Shown here: positions 26,692 to 34,353 of the stretch, piece after piece
Position numbering within the stretch: the stretch's first letter is position 1
Layout: each line of letters starts with the position of its first letter
From: Thioclava indica
Lineage (GTDB): Bacteria; Pseudomonadota; Alphaproteobacteria; Rhodobacterales; Rhodobacteraceae
Direction: 5' to 3'
Length of the DNA: 44,513 bases
Assembly: GCF_000714545.1 (NCBI RefSeq)
Contig: NZ_AUNB01000027.1
Span: 1 to 44,513, forward strand
Translations under genes and position numbers: made by a program
The notes under the pieces: generated by a model
The model's input: the letters and a program-made list of their open reading frames with translations, nothing else
What the model was told of the DNA's origin: nothing
Database searches by the model: none

Positions 26692-27738
26692 ATGAAGGAT
26701 GAAACCGTGACCGACAAGAAAACCGCCGACACTCAAGCCACAGCAGAGTCAAAAGCGGTTGCGGCAAGCGCCGTTGCAAAGCCAGCCGATCCGGTTGATC
26801 CCAATCCCGCAATCGTGGCGGATGGCCAGACCGAGAAAGGGCCGAAGAGCTTTCCGCGCGTTGACCCCAACGCCGTTCGATTGGCGTTTGAAAGTGGCAA
26901 ATACCCCTATCGAACTAGGTTGAAGCGCGCCCAATACGAGCGTGAGAAAGCGCAGATTCAGGCTGAATTACTGAAGGTCCAGAAATGGGCGCTTGAGACG
27001 GGTCAGAAATTTGTGATCCTGTTTGAAGGGCGGGATGCGGCGGGTAAGGGCGGCACGATCAAGCGCTTTAACGAGCATCTCAACCCGCGCTTTGCCCGTG
27101 TCGTGGCGCTCAATAAGCCGACCGAAGAAGAGCGTGGCCAATGGTATTTCCAGCGATATATCGACCATTTGCCCACGGCTGGCGAGATGACGTTTTACGA
27201 TCGCAGTTGGTATAACCGCGCCGGTGTCGAGCGGGTGATGGGGTTCTGTACGCCCAGCGAATATCTGGAATTCATGCGCCAGACCCCGGAATTGGAACGG
27301 ATGCTCGTGCGCTCGGGGATTCGGTTGTATAAATACTGGTTCTCTGTGACGCAGAACGAACAGCGCGCGCGGTTCAAATCGCGTGAAACCGATCCGCTCA
27401 AGCGCTGGAAACTATCGCCGATCGACCTTGCCTCGCTGGACAAATGGGATGACTACACCGAGGCAAAAGAGGCGATGTTCTTTTATACCGACACCGCCGA
27501 TGCGCCTTGGACCATCGTGAAATCGAACGACAAGAAACGTGCGCGGCTCAATTGCATGCGTCATTTCCTGTCCACGCTGGACTATCCCGATAAAGACTAT
27601 GAGATCGCGTCAGGCCCCGATCCGTTGATCGTTGGTAATGCCAGCCACGTGGTGCACTCGGCCGATCACATTTTGGGGGCGTCCATGCATCCCGATCAGC
27701 GCAAGACCTCACGCAAGGCACCCGCTACGCCGAAGTGA
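26692..27738 (+). CDS. ppk2: Polyphosphate kinase 2
   Basis: A PPK2-family enzyme that transfers phosphate between inorganic polyphosphate and nucleoside phosphates (GDP/ADP to GTP/ATP in the well-known direction). The P-loop is EGRDAAGKGGTIKRF (112-126). The Walker B/lid region is FYDRSWYNRAGVERVMGF (168-185), with the conserved Asp-Arg-Ser. It contains one PPK2 domain, as in the class I enzymes that favour nucleoside diphosphates; class is inferred from single-domain layout. An Ala/Pro-rich N-terminal extension of about 55 residues precedes the domain and is probably disordered. The ATG at 26692 has GGAGAG upstream. It diverges from a glutathione transferase gene, with a perfect FNR box between them positioned to activate ppk2 when oxygen is low. 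Its stop lies 67 bp before the methyltransferase start. Confidence 0.93.
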   Translation: MKDETVTDKKTADTQATAESKAVAASAVAKPADPVDPNPAIVADGQTEKGPKSFPRVDPNAVRLAFESGKYPYRTRLKRAQYEREKAQIQAELLKVQKWALETGQKFVILFEGRDAAGKGGTIKRFNEHLNPRFARVVALNKPTEEERGQWYFQRYIDHLPTAGEMTFYDRSWYNRAGVERVMGFCTPSEYLEFMRQTPELERMLVRSGIRLYKYWFSVTQNEQRARFKSRETDPLKRWKLSPIDLASLDKWDDYTEAKEAMFFYTDTADAPWTIVKSNDKKRARLNCMRHFLSTLDYPDKDYEIASGPDPLIVGNASHVVHSADHILGASMHPDQRKTSRKAPATPK

Positions 27739-27805
27739 CTTGCGTGCTCGGCTTGCCACACTGCAATCGCGCTCCATCTCATCAGGCCAGACCAAGGAGG
27801 TCACG

Positions 27806-28408
27806 ATGAGTTGGAACGCGCGGTTCGCAGGTGAGGACTATCTTTACGGCAAGGCTCCTGCAACGTTTGTGGCAGAGCAGGCGTGGCGTATTGCGCCGGG
27901 TTCCAGAATGCTTTCGATTGCCGAGGGAGAGGGGCGCAACGCGGCATTCCTGGCCGGGCAGGGCGTGGTGATGACCGCGCTTGAGGCCGCGCCGAATGCC
28001 CGTACGAAGGCGCGCAGGCTGGCGCAAGAGCGCGGCGTGACGCTTGATTTCATCGACGCGGATTTGCGTGGCTTTGATTGGCCCGAGGCGGAATATGATG
28101 CGGTTCTGGCCTGCTACATCCAATTTGCGGATCCCGCGTTTCGCGCCGAGATTTTTGACGGTCTCGCCCGGGCGCTAAAACCCGGCGGGCTGGTGTTGAT
28201 CCACGGCTTTGCACGCCGCCAGCCGCGCTATGGCACTGGCGGGCCGGGCATGGTTGAGCAACTCTATGATCTGGATTTGCTCAACGGCGCGTTTCCGCGT
28301 TGGGACGTGCTGCATCAAGCCGATTATGACGGCGATCTGGACGAGGGCGCGGGGCATTCCGGTCGTGCGGCCCTGGTCGATTTCGTGGCACGAAAACCAG
28401 TGCGATAG
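27806..28408 (+). CDS. Class I SAM-dependent methyltransferase
   Basis: A small Rossmann-fold methyltransferase (200 residues) of the TehB/methyltransf_25-like group. Family start MSWNARFAGEDYLYGKAPAT is followed by the SAM-binding motif I, MLSIAEGEGRNAAFLAGQG (about 34-52). It uses A-E-G-E-G-R-N where many relatives have D-L-G-C-G. Acidic residue of motif II is in TALEAAP, and motif IV is YDAVLACYIQF. Motif VI with LKPGGLVLIHGF is intact. I chose the ATG at 27806, since AAGGAGG lies five bases upstream; the upstream frame lies inside ppk2. The substrate is unknown; TehB relatives methylate tellurite or thiols, but this is only a loose hint. It may be cotranscribed with ppk2. Confidence 0.85.
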   Translation: MSWNARFAGEDYLYGKAPATFVAEQAWRIAPGSRMLSIAEGEGRNAAFLAGQGVVMTALEAAPNARTKARRLAQERGVTLDFIDADLRGFDWPEAEYDAVLACYIQFADPAFRAEIFDGLARALKPGGLVLIHGFARRQPRYGTGGPGMVEQLYDLDLLNGAFPRWDVLHQADYDGDLDEGAGHSGRAALVDFVARKPVR

Positions 28409-28578
28409 TGCGATTAACTCATATTTGAGCGCGCGTGAACTCGTTGATACGTCGCTATATGTAGTTTCCGTCGCACGGATGATGAGATTTCTGTCACTCG
28501 GCGGAAAATCGCGTGAAATCAAATGCTTTGCGCCAGCGTCAGCACGCCGCATGTGCTTTCGCGCACAAATAAAGTGTC

Positions 28579-28606
28579 TTGGGAGTTTCACGCGTTCGTG
28601 TAACAT
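28579..28606 (+). promoter_or_regulatory. Candidate promoter for the cytochrome c' operon
   Basis: TTGGGA at 28579-28584 and TAACAT at 28601-28606 are 16 bases apart and lie 44 bp before the cytochrome c' start codon. The match to the sigma-70 consensus is moderate. Confidence 0.3.
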
Positions 28607-28649
28607 GCGAAGCGGGAACTATCTGATTTTTATAATTTGGGAGACTATC

Positions 28650-29096
28650 ATGCGTAAAACCCTCCTCGCTCTTTGCTTCGCTCTGCCCGCCGGTATGGTC
28701 GCAGCACAATCGCCTGAAGATGCGGTTAAAGCTCGCCAAGGCTATTTCGAAATGCTCGGTGCCCAGATGGCCGTGCTGGCACCGATGGCGCAGGGCAAAA
28801 TGGAATTTGATGCAGCCAAGGCTAAAGTCGCCGCTGATAACATCGCCGCCCTCGCCAAGGTTGATGTCTCGCCGCTCTTCATGCCGGGTACGTCGACGGA
28901 TGATTTGGGCGACAAGACCCGCGCGCTTCCCGCGATCTGGGAAAAGAGCGATGATTTCACGGCCAAAGCCACCGGGCTGCACGAAGCAGCCGCTGCAATG
29001 CCCGCAGCCGCAGGTAGCCTTGAGACACTTCAGCCCGCTGTTGGAAAACTGGGCGGCGCCTGCAAGGCTTGCCACGACGATTTCCGCGCGAAGTAA
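28650..29096 (+). CDS. Cytochrome c' (class II c-type cytochrome)
   Basis: A periplasmic four-helix-bundle haem protein. Residues 1-20 are a Sec signal peptide (MRKTLLALCFALPAGMVAAQ). The haem-attachment motif is near the C-terminus, as expected for class II: Cys138-Lys-Ala-Cys141-His142. Mature residues such as VKARQGYFEMLGAQM and LPAIWEKSDDF fit cytochrome c'. In this family the haem is five-coordinate and binds NO or CO. In Rhodobacter capsulatus it protects against NO. The ATG at 28650 is preceded by GGGAGA. It is followed 15 bp later by a cytochrome b561 gene, so the two are cotranscribed and the b561 may reduce it at the membrane. Upstream, 241 bp separate it from the methyltransferase. 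Confidence 0.92.
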   Translation: MRKTLLALCFALPAGMVAAQSPEDAVKARQGYFEMLGAQMAVLAPMAQGKMEFDAAKAKVAADNIAALAKVDVSPLFMPGTSTDDLGDKTRALPAIWEKSDDFTAKATGLHEAAAAMPAAAGSLETLQPAVGKLGGACKACHDDFRAK

Positions 29097-29111
29097 GTAA
29101 GGCGTATCAAG

Positions 29112-29705
29112 ATGCGTGACACCACCTCCCCCAAAACCCGAACCGTCAAGGTTTGGGACCCGGTCGTTCGCTCTTTCCACTGGCTTCTGGTGCTGGCGTT
29201 TGCTGGCGCTTGGGGGCTGGGGAAATGGGGGCCGAACCAGATGACATGGCATTTCTATTTTGGCTATTTCATCGCGGGGCTGGTGGGGGTGCGTCTGATC
29301 TGGGGCTTTGTGGGCACGCGTAACGCGCGTTTTTCAAGCTTTCTGTTCGGACCGGGCAAGACGTTGGCGTATCTGCGCCATCTGCCCTCGCGCGAACCGT
29401 CAAACTGGATCGGCCACAACCCTATGGGGGGGTGGTCGGTCTTTATTATCCTTGGACTGCTGATCGCGCAGATCGCGACCGGGCTGATGTCTGATCCCAA
29501 GGATTACATCAATGTCGGTCCCTTGGCGCAATATGTGCCCGATAGCATCAGTGATCTGTCGGTGAAGCTGCATAATATCATCTCGACCTTGCTGCTAATC
29601 GTGGTGGGCGTGCATATCTCTGCGATCCTGTTTTACAAGCGGTGGAAGGGTGAGAACCTCGTTACCCCGATGATCACCGGCAAGAAGGTGGTCGAGGGAG
29701 ACTAA
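29112..29705 (+). CDS. Cytochrome b561 family protein
   Basis: A four-helix membrane cytochrome of the Ni/Fe-hydrogenase-b-type/cytochrome b561 group. The opening KVWDPVVRSFHWLLVLAFAG has the first haem-ligand histidine at the start of helix 1. Further candidate ligands are His47 (WHFYFGYF), and two in the last helix region, LHNIISTLLLIVVGVH. Length is 197 residues. Proteins of this type pass electrons between the quinone pool and periplasmic c-type cytochromes. It lies 15 bp after the cytochrome c' gene, a pairing that suggests a quinol-to-cytochrome-c' route, possibly linked with NO handling. The ATG at 29112 gives the full first helix. No oddities were seen. Confidence 0.9.
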   Translation: MRDTTSPKTRTVKVWDPVVRSFHWLLVLAFAGAWGLGKWGPNQMTWHFYFGYFIAGLVGVRLIWGFVGTRNARFSSFLFGPGKTLAYLRHLPSREPSNWIGHNPMGGWSVFIILGLLIAQIATGLMSDPKDYINVGPLAQYVPDSISDLSVKLHNIISTLLLIVVGVHISAILFYKRWKGENLVTPMITGKKVVEGD

Positions 29706-29748
29706 CCCAACTCTTGACCGAGCCTGCGCGCGCGTCTAGCGAACTTGG

Positions 29749-31146
29749 ATGAGCGCGCAAATCCCGACCTCAACCTCTCCGATGCCGATCACGCGCCACC
29801 TGCGCGCGATCCTTACGCTTGGCTTGCCGCTGGTCGGGTCCAACCTTGCTCAGATGATGCTCAACGTCACCGATACGGTGATGGTGGGTTGGTACGGGAT
29901 TGAGGCATTGGCGGCGCTGGTGCTCGGCTCGTCGTTCTTTTTCTCGCTGTTTATGCTGGGCAATGGCATCGCTTTGGCGGTGATGGGCCGGGTCTCGGCG
30001 AGCCTTGGCGCGGATGATGAGGTGCAGGCGCGCCGTGACACGCGGATGGGGATCTGGCTGTCGATCCTGTATGGTATCGCGGTGTTGCCGGTGACGTGGT
30101 ATTCTGGCGCGATCCTGCAATTGCTGGGCCAAGAGCCCCAGATCGCGAGCCTCGCGCAGGACTATCTGCGCATCCTCGGCTTTGCCCTGGCCCCTGCGCT
30201 GGCGATGATGGTGCTGCGCTCTTACCTCTCTGCGCAAGAGCGCACGCAGGTTCTGCTATGGATCACGCTGGCGGGTATCGGGGTCAATATCGGGCTGAAC
30301 TGGCTGTTTATTTTCGGCAATTGGGGCTTTCCCGAACTGGGCGTGCGGGGGGCGGCGATTGCCTCGCTTACCGTCGCTTGTCTTAGTCTGGTCGCACAGG
30401 CGATCTACGCCGCGCGCGCCCCTGGCCTGACCCATATCGAGCTGTTCGCCCGCTTCTGGCGCCCCGATTGGGAGGCGTTCTGGCTGGTGCTGAAAATGGG
30501 CGTGCCGGTCGGGCTGACCTCGGTTGCGGAGGGCTCGATGTTTCAGGCCTCGGCGCTGATGATGGGCTGGATTGGCACGGTCGAGCTGGCCGCCCATGGC
30601 ATCGCGCTGCAAATCACCTCGATAGCGTTCATGGTGCATGTCGGGCTGTCCAATGCGGCGACGGTGCGCGCAGGGCGGGCGCATGGCGCGCGCAATCCAC
30701 GGCTGTTGCGCGACGGGGCGCTGGCGGTCATCGGCCTGTCGCTGGCCTACGGGCTGGCGACGGTGGCGCTGTTTGTGACATTGGGCGGGCCGCTGACCGC
30801 GCTGTTTCTGGATCGCGCCAATCCTGCAAGTGCGCAGATCATCGCGAGCGGCGTCAGCTTTCTGATGGTTGGGGCGGTGTTTCAGCTTTTTGATCTGATG
30901 CAGGTGATGGCGTTGGGCCTGTTGCGGGGCGTGCAGGATACGCGTGTGCCGATGTGGATGGCGGTGCTGAGCTATTGGCTGGTCGGTATTCCGGCAAGCT
31001 ACGCTTTGGCCTTTCCGCTGGGATTTGGCGGGGTCGGACTGTGGTTCGGGCTGGTGCTGGGTCTGGCCTGTGCGGGTGCGCTGATGATGCGGCGGTTCTG
31101 GCGCGGGCCGTGGCTGCGTCAAACTCCGAGCCGCACAGCTATTTGA
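29749..31146 (+). CDS. MATE family efflux transporter
   Basis: A 12-helix multidrug and toxic compound extrusion protein (465 residues, normal length). Each six-helix half begins with the family pattern: LGLPLVGSNLAQMMLNVTDT in the first half, and KMGVPVGLTSVAEGSMFQAS in the second. Polar and acidic residues sit inside helix 1. It exports cationic compounds with Na+ or H+. The ATG at 29749 lacks a strong ribosome-binding site, and another in-frame ATG lies 11 codons on, so the start is uncertain by a few residues. It follows the b561 gene by 43 bp and may be read from the same promoter. Its last eight bases overlap the convergent UbiH gene. Confidence 0.92.
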   Translation: MSAQIPTSTSPMPITRHLRAILTLGLPLVGSNLAQMMLNVTDTVMVGWYGIEALAALVLGSSFFFSLFMLGNGIALAVMGRVSASLGADDEVQARRDTRMGIWLSILYGIAVLPVTWYSGAILQLLGQEPQIASLAQDYLRILGFALAPALAMMVLRSYLSAQERTQVLLWITLAGIGVNIGLNWLFIFGNWGFPELGVRGAAIASLTVACLSLVAQAIYAARAPGLTHIELFARFWRPDWEAFWLVLKMGVPVGLTSVAEGSMFQASALMMGWIGTVELAAHGIALQITSIAFMVHVGLSNAATVRAGRAHGARNPRLLRDGALAVIGLSLAYGLATVALFVTLGGPLTALFLDRANPASAQIIASGVSFLMVGAVFQLFDLMQVMALGLLRGVQDTRVPMWMAVLSYWLVGIPASYALAFPLGFGGVGLWFGLVLGLACAGALMMRRFWRGPWLRQTPSRTAI

Positions 31147-32350
31147 CGCCCAATCCCGCACGCATCAACGACTTGCGTACCGGCCCCAGCGAATAAAGCG
31201 CGCCCAAAACCCCCGCGCGCAGATCGCGCAACGGGCGGGCCTGCACCATCGAGGCGCGGTTAAGAAAATCAATCCCGATCTCGCGCGCCTTAACCTCGGG
31301 CCAGCGGCGGCGATGATAGGCATCCAGCATCGCGGGTTCGCCCAGATGCGCGGGATCGCGGTCACACAGCTCAAGCAGATAGGACAGATCGGCAAGGCTC
31401 ATGTTCAATCCCTGCGCGCCGATGGGCGGGATGACATGGGCCGCCTCGGCGATCAGGGCCACGCGCTGGGCACTAAAGCGGCGCGCGATCTGCGTCATCA
31501 TCGGCCAGATCGAGCGGCGCGTCTCCAGCTTGAGCGGCCCAAGAATACCGGTCGAGCGTTCCAGCATAGCGGCCTCAAATTCCGCGACGGGCAGGGCGGC
31601 CAGACGTTCGGCCTCGGCCCCGCGCTCCATCCAGACGATGGCGGATGAGGGCACGCCGTTACGATCGGGCAGCGGCACCAGCGTGAACGGCCCGCCCGAG
31701 CGGTGGATCTCGGTCGAGACATTGCCATGCGGGATCGGGTGGGTGACCGCAAAGGCCAGCGCCTTTTGTCCGTAATGCGTTGTTTTGACGGAAATACCTG
31801 CCGCCTCGCGGATAAACGAGTTACGACCGTCGGCAGCAATCACCAGCCGCGCACGGACATGGCTGCCATCGCTCAGCGTCACCTCGGCTCCGCTTTCACG
31901 CGTTATCAGCCCGGTCGTTGCGACGCCGGGGCGGAAATCAACCTGAGGGATTTCCGCGAGCCGCGCCACCATTTCGCGGCGCAGCAACCAGTTGGGAAAG
32001 TTCCAGCCAAACGGATCGTCCGACAGATCGGCAGCATCGAAATCGCGCGACAGCCGCGCCTCGGATTTCTCGCCACCCGCGTCGATGATGCGCATGATTT
32101 GCAATGGCGCAGCATGGGGCGTCAGCCGCGCCCAAAGCCCCGCCGCCTCAAGCAATTTGCGCGAGGGGTGCAGCAGTGCCGTCGTGCGCATATCCGCCCC
32201 GTCATCGCCCTCCGAGGTGACGGGCGGAGTGGGATCGACGCAGATTGTCGTGAAACCCGCCGCGCCAAACGCCGCCGCTGCCGTTAGGCCCGCGACTCCG
32301 CCGCCGGAAATCAGGATGTCGGTCTGTTGGATGTGGCTTGATTGTGACAT
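31139..32350 (-). CDS. UbiH/UbiF/VisC-type FAD-dependent hydroxylase
   Basis: A flavoprotein monooxygenase of the ubiquinone-biosynthesis hydroxylase family, adding a hydroxyl to the quinone ring at the cytoplasmic membrane surface. The dinucleotide-binding motif is ILISGGGVAGLTAAAAFGAA (from about 11), the DG motif is LVIAADGRNSFIREAAGI, and the third motif is LIAEAAHVIPPIGAQGLNMS. The last differs from the usual G-D-A-A-H by having A-E-A-A-H; I believe this is common in alphaproteobacterial members. The start is the ATG at 32350 behind GGGGG; an upstream frame to 32473 has no family sequence. The 403-residue length is normal. Which ring position it modifies cannot be decided from sequence. 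It converges on and overlaps the MATE gene by eight bases. Confidence 0.9.
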   Translation of the reverse strand: MSQSSHIQQTDILISGGGVAGLTAAAAFGAAGFTTICVDPTPPVTSEGDDGADMRTTALLHPSRKLLEAAGLWARLTPHAAPLQIMRIIDAGGEKSEARLSRDFDAADLSDDPFGWNFPNWLLRREMVARLAEIPQVDFRPGVATTGLITRESGAEVTLSDGSHVRARLVIAADGRNSFIREAAGISVKTTHYGQKALAFAVTHPIPHGNVSTEIHRSGGPFTLVPLPDRNGVPSSAIVWMERGAEAERLAALPVAEFEAAMLERSTGILGPLKLETRRSIWPMMTQIARRFSAQRVALIAEAAHVIPPIGAQGLNMSLADLSYLLELCDRDPAHLGEPAMLDAYHRRRWPEVKAREIGIDFLNRASMVQARPLRDLRAGVLGALYSLGPVRKSLMRAGLGVK

Positions 32351-32432
32351 GGAAAACCCCCGTCTGATACACGCCCAATTTGCGCCGATCGGGCCGCGTT
32401 CGCAATCACTGAAAGTCGGGGTCCCGTGCAGC

Positions 32433-32513
32433 CTAGCTAAACGAGATTCCCACAAGCACGACGAAAACCACAAAGGCCATCGCGGTCATCCAAACGGTCG
32501 TGGCGTCGCGCAT
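32433..32513 (-). CDS. Possible single-helix membrane microprotein (26 aa)
   Basis: The frame reads MRDATTVWMTAMAFVVFVVL followed by VGISFS and a stop. It has a short polar N-terminus and one clear membrane helix. It lies on the same strand between a 77-residue membrane protein gene and the UbiH-type gene. The ribosome-binding site is weak (CGGGG 12 bases upstream). Small oxidase-associated peptides have this look, but I cannot assign it. It may be a chance frame. Confidence 0.3.
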   Translation of the reverse strand: MRDATTVWMTAMAFVVFVVLVGISFS

Positions 32514-32600
32514 AACTGCGCACGGCCCCGAACCTTTTGTTCTGGCCGCGCTTAAAAACACAAAAGTCAGCTTTACGCGACCGACCCTAAGTCGGGCAGA

Positions 32601-32834
32601 TCAACCGCCAGCGGTCATCAAAACCAGCAAGGCCAGCATGATCCAGGTCGCACCAACACCCCAAAGGATCAAGCCACCAAGGCCCATCGTGGCAATCAGA
32701 CCAACAGCGAGAGCAACGGTCACGAATGCGATCAGATAGGCGATGCGCGGGTTCACGTGCGCAGTGTCATGCGCATGATCCTGAGTGTCGACGACGGGGG
32801 GCGTAACGCCGTGCTCGGCGGTCGTGGTGGTCAT
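32601..32834 (-). CDS. Small two-helix membrane protein of unknown function (77 aa)
   Basis: The protein has a polar, histidine-bearing N-terminal tail (EHG, then DHAHDTAH at about 19-26). It continues with two membrane helices at about 32-54 (AYLIAFVTVALAVGLIATM) and 56-75 (ILWGVGATWIMLALLVLM). No family was recognised. The ATG at 32834 is preceded by GGGAG at a good distance, and codon use resembles that of its neighbours, so I take it as real. It lies upstream of the UbiH-type gene on the same strand, with 250 bp between that contain a possible 26-residue microprotein. A hairpin in its leader (32868-32884) may influence expression. The histidine-rich tail could bind a metal, but that is speculation. 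Confidence 0.6.
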   Translation of the reverse strand: MTTTTAEHGVTPPVVDTQDHAHDTAHVNPRIAYLIAFVTVALAVGLIATMGLGGLILWGVGATWIMLALLVLMTAGG

Positions 32835-32867
32835 TGTCGAATCTCCCTTCGCTATCTCCCTGATAGT

Positions 32868-32884
32868 CCGTTAGGGCTTAACGG
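32868..32884. promoter_or_regulatory. Leader hairpin upstream of the 77-residue membrane protein
   Basis: CCGTTA (32868-32873) pairs with TAACGG (32879-32884) over a five-base loop. Flanking CTCCC and GGGAG on the transcript side could extend the stem and compete with purine-rich sequence near the ribosome-binding site. It may equally be an operator. Confidence 0.3.
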
Positions 32885-32947
32885 GAGGTGGATTTATTTT
32901 ATATAGCGCAACGCGCGCCATAATGTCGCAGTTTCGTGATCGCGGCG

Positions 32948-33598
32948 TTACTTTTGTGTCAGATGCGTCAGGAATGTCGCCAAATCATCGGTGTAAAATT
33001 CGATGTAATCATCGGGCTCGGCGGTCGGCGCGACATGTACGGTGCGCATTCCCAACGCATGGGGGTGGCGCAGATTGCGTGGATCATCTTCGAACATCGC
33101 GCCTGTCGCGGGCGTGATCCCTGCTTTCGCAAACACCGTGTCAAAGGCCTGTGGCACGGGTTTAGGGTGAAACTCGGCATGTTCTACGCCATAAACCCCG
33201 TCAAACAGCCCCGACAGACCGCGCGCAGCCAGAACCCGTTCGGCGTAGGGGGCCGAACCGTTGGTGAACACGATGCGACGACCGGGAAGGGCGGCAATCC
33301 CTGCGCGCAGGGCCGGATCGGGTAGCAGATGATCCAGCGAGATCTCATGCACCTCGGTCAGATAGGGGCCGGGATCAACGTCATGTTCATGCATCAGCCC
33401 CGCCAGTGTCGTGCCGTATAGCTGCCAGTAATGCCCGCGCAGATGATCGGCATGGGCGCGATCAACCCCCAGCGCCTGCATCACGAAATCGGTCATCTTC
33501 ACTTCGATCTGGTCAAACAGCCGCGCCGAGGGCGGATACAGCGTGTTATCAAGATCAAAGACCCAGTCGGTGACGTGCGAAAAATCATGTGTGCTCAT
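32948..33598 (-). CDS. HAD-family pyrimidine 5'-nucleotidase-like hydrolase
   Basis: A HAD-superfamily phosphatase (216 residues) of the SDT1/pyrimidine 5'-nucleotidase group. Motif I is WVFDLDNTLYPP, with nucleophile Asp15 and acid/base Asp17. Motif II is VFTNGS, motif III includes HPKPVPQAFD, and motif IV is FEDDPRNLRH. The segment NTLYPPSARLFDQIEVKMTD is highly characteristic of this subgroup in alphaproteobacteria. The ATG at 33598 starts the family sequence; the frame continues to 33949, but that part overlaps the divergent GntR gene antisense and is rejected. It probably dephosphorylates pyrimidine nucleotides in the cytoplasm. It diverges from a GntR regulator 95 bp away, which may control it. 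Confidence 0.87.
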   Translation of the reverse strand: MSTHDFSHVTDWVFDLDNTLYPPSARLFDQIEVKMTDFVMQALGVDRAHADHLRGHYWQLYGTTLAGLMHEHDVDPGPYLTEVHEISLDHLLPDPALRAGIAALPGRRIVFTNGSAPYAERVLAARGLSGLFDGVYGVEHAEFHPKPVPQAFDTVFAKAGITPATGAMFEDDPRNLRHPHALGMRTVHVAPTAEPDDYIEFYTDDLATFLTHLTQK

Positions 33599-33667
33599 GG
33601 CGCGAAACGTAAGGCGAGAGGCGCGCAGGTGCAATCTGCTTGTCTTCGGCGCGCGCACGGGCCTAAT

Positions 33668-33677
33668 CTTGCGCAAG
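33668..33677. promoter_or_regulatory. Palindrome CTTGCGCAAG, candidate GntR operator
   Basis: A perfect 10-bp palindrome lies 16 bp before the GntR start codon, within the divergent promoter shared with the HAD phosphatase gene. GntR/FCD proteins bind short palindromes and often regulate their own gene. The link is inferred from position. Confidence 0.35.
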
Positions 33678-33693
33678 TTACAAGGCAGGACAG

Positions 33694-34347
33694 ATGCAAA
33701 AAGACGCCTATACGCTGATACTCGAAGCAATCGACGAGGGGATTTATCGCCCCGGAAACCGTTTGGTGGAATCCGAATTGGCGGATCGGTTCGGCGTGTC
33801 ACGCACCCCGGTGCGCGAGGCGCTGCAGCGCCTTGAAACGCAGCAGATGTTGGCGCGCGACGGGCGTTCGCTGATCGTGGCCTCGCTTGATCACAACCAG
33901 CTCGCCGAGCTTTACGTGGTACGTGCCGAGCTAGAGGCGCTGGCGGCACGGCTGGCGGCCAAACATGCGGCCCCCGAAGAGGTGCGCGTGTTGCAAAACA
34001 TGATTGATGAGGATCGCGGCCAGCTTAACAGCCCCGAGGCACTGAGCCGTGCCAACCGGCGCTTTCACCACCAGATCCATCTGGCCTCGCATAACCGCTA
34101 TCTCGTGCAGCAGCTTGATCTGGTGCATCGCTCGATGGCGTTGTTGGCGACCACATCGCTGGGTGTAAAGGGTCGGGGCAAGGCCGCGCTGGACGAACAT
34201 CAGGCGATTATTGATGCGATCCGCGAGGGCGATGAAGAGGCTGCGGCTGCCGCGCTGCGCGCCCATATCTCGCGGGCCTTTGAAACGCGCCTCAAGCTGG
34301 ATGCGGCGGGCCATGGCACCGCAGGCCATTGGGCCGAGGCGCTTTAG
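33694..34347 (+). CDS. GntR family transcriptional regulator (FCD domain)
   Basis: A 217-residue DNA-binding regulator. The N-terminal winged helix-turn-helix (about 1-66) shows GIYRPGNRLVESELADRFGV and SRTPVREALQRLE, the hallmark GntR sequence. The C-terminal FCD domain (about 70-195) is all helical. Its metal/ligand-binding residues are suggested by NRRFHHQIHLASHN and by DEHQAIIDAIREGD. FCD regulators respond to small organic acids or similar metabolites. The ATG at 33694 has AAGGCAGGA upstream. It diverges from the HAD nucleotidase gene, and a palindrome lies just before the start. It converges on the MshEN-GT2 gene with six bases between the stops. Ligand and targets are unknown. Confidence 0.92.
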   Translation: MQKDAYTLILEAIDEGIYRPGNRLVESELADRFGVSRTPVREALQRLETQQMLARDGRSLIVASLDHNQLAELYVVRAELEALAARLAAKHAAPEEVRVLQNMIDEDRGQLNSPEALSRANRRFHHQIHLASHNRYLVQQLDLVHRSMALLATTSLGVKGRGKAALDEHQAIIDAIREGDEEAAAAALRAHISRAFETRLKLDAAGHGTAGHWAEAL

Positions 34348-34353
34348 TCGCGC

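Noticed and set aside
28414-28428. CtrA-like TTAA-N7-TTGA upstream of cytochrome c'
   Set aside because: One half deviates from the consensus and the site is more than 220 bp from the start codon.
28631-28636. TATAAT as the -10 element of the cytochrome c' gene
   Set aside because: It is too close to the start codon: the transcript would begin at or after the ribosome-binding site. It also has no -35 partner.
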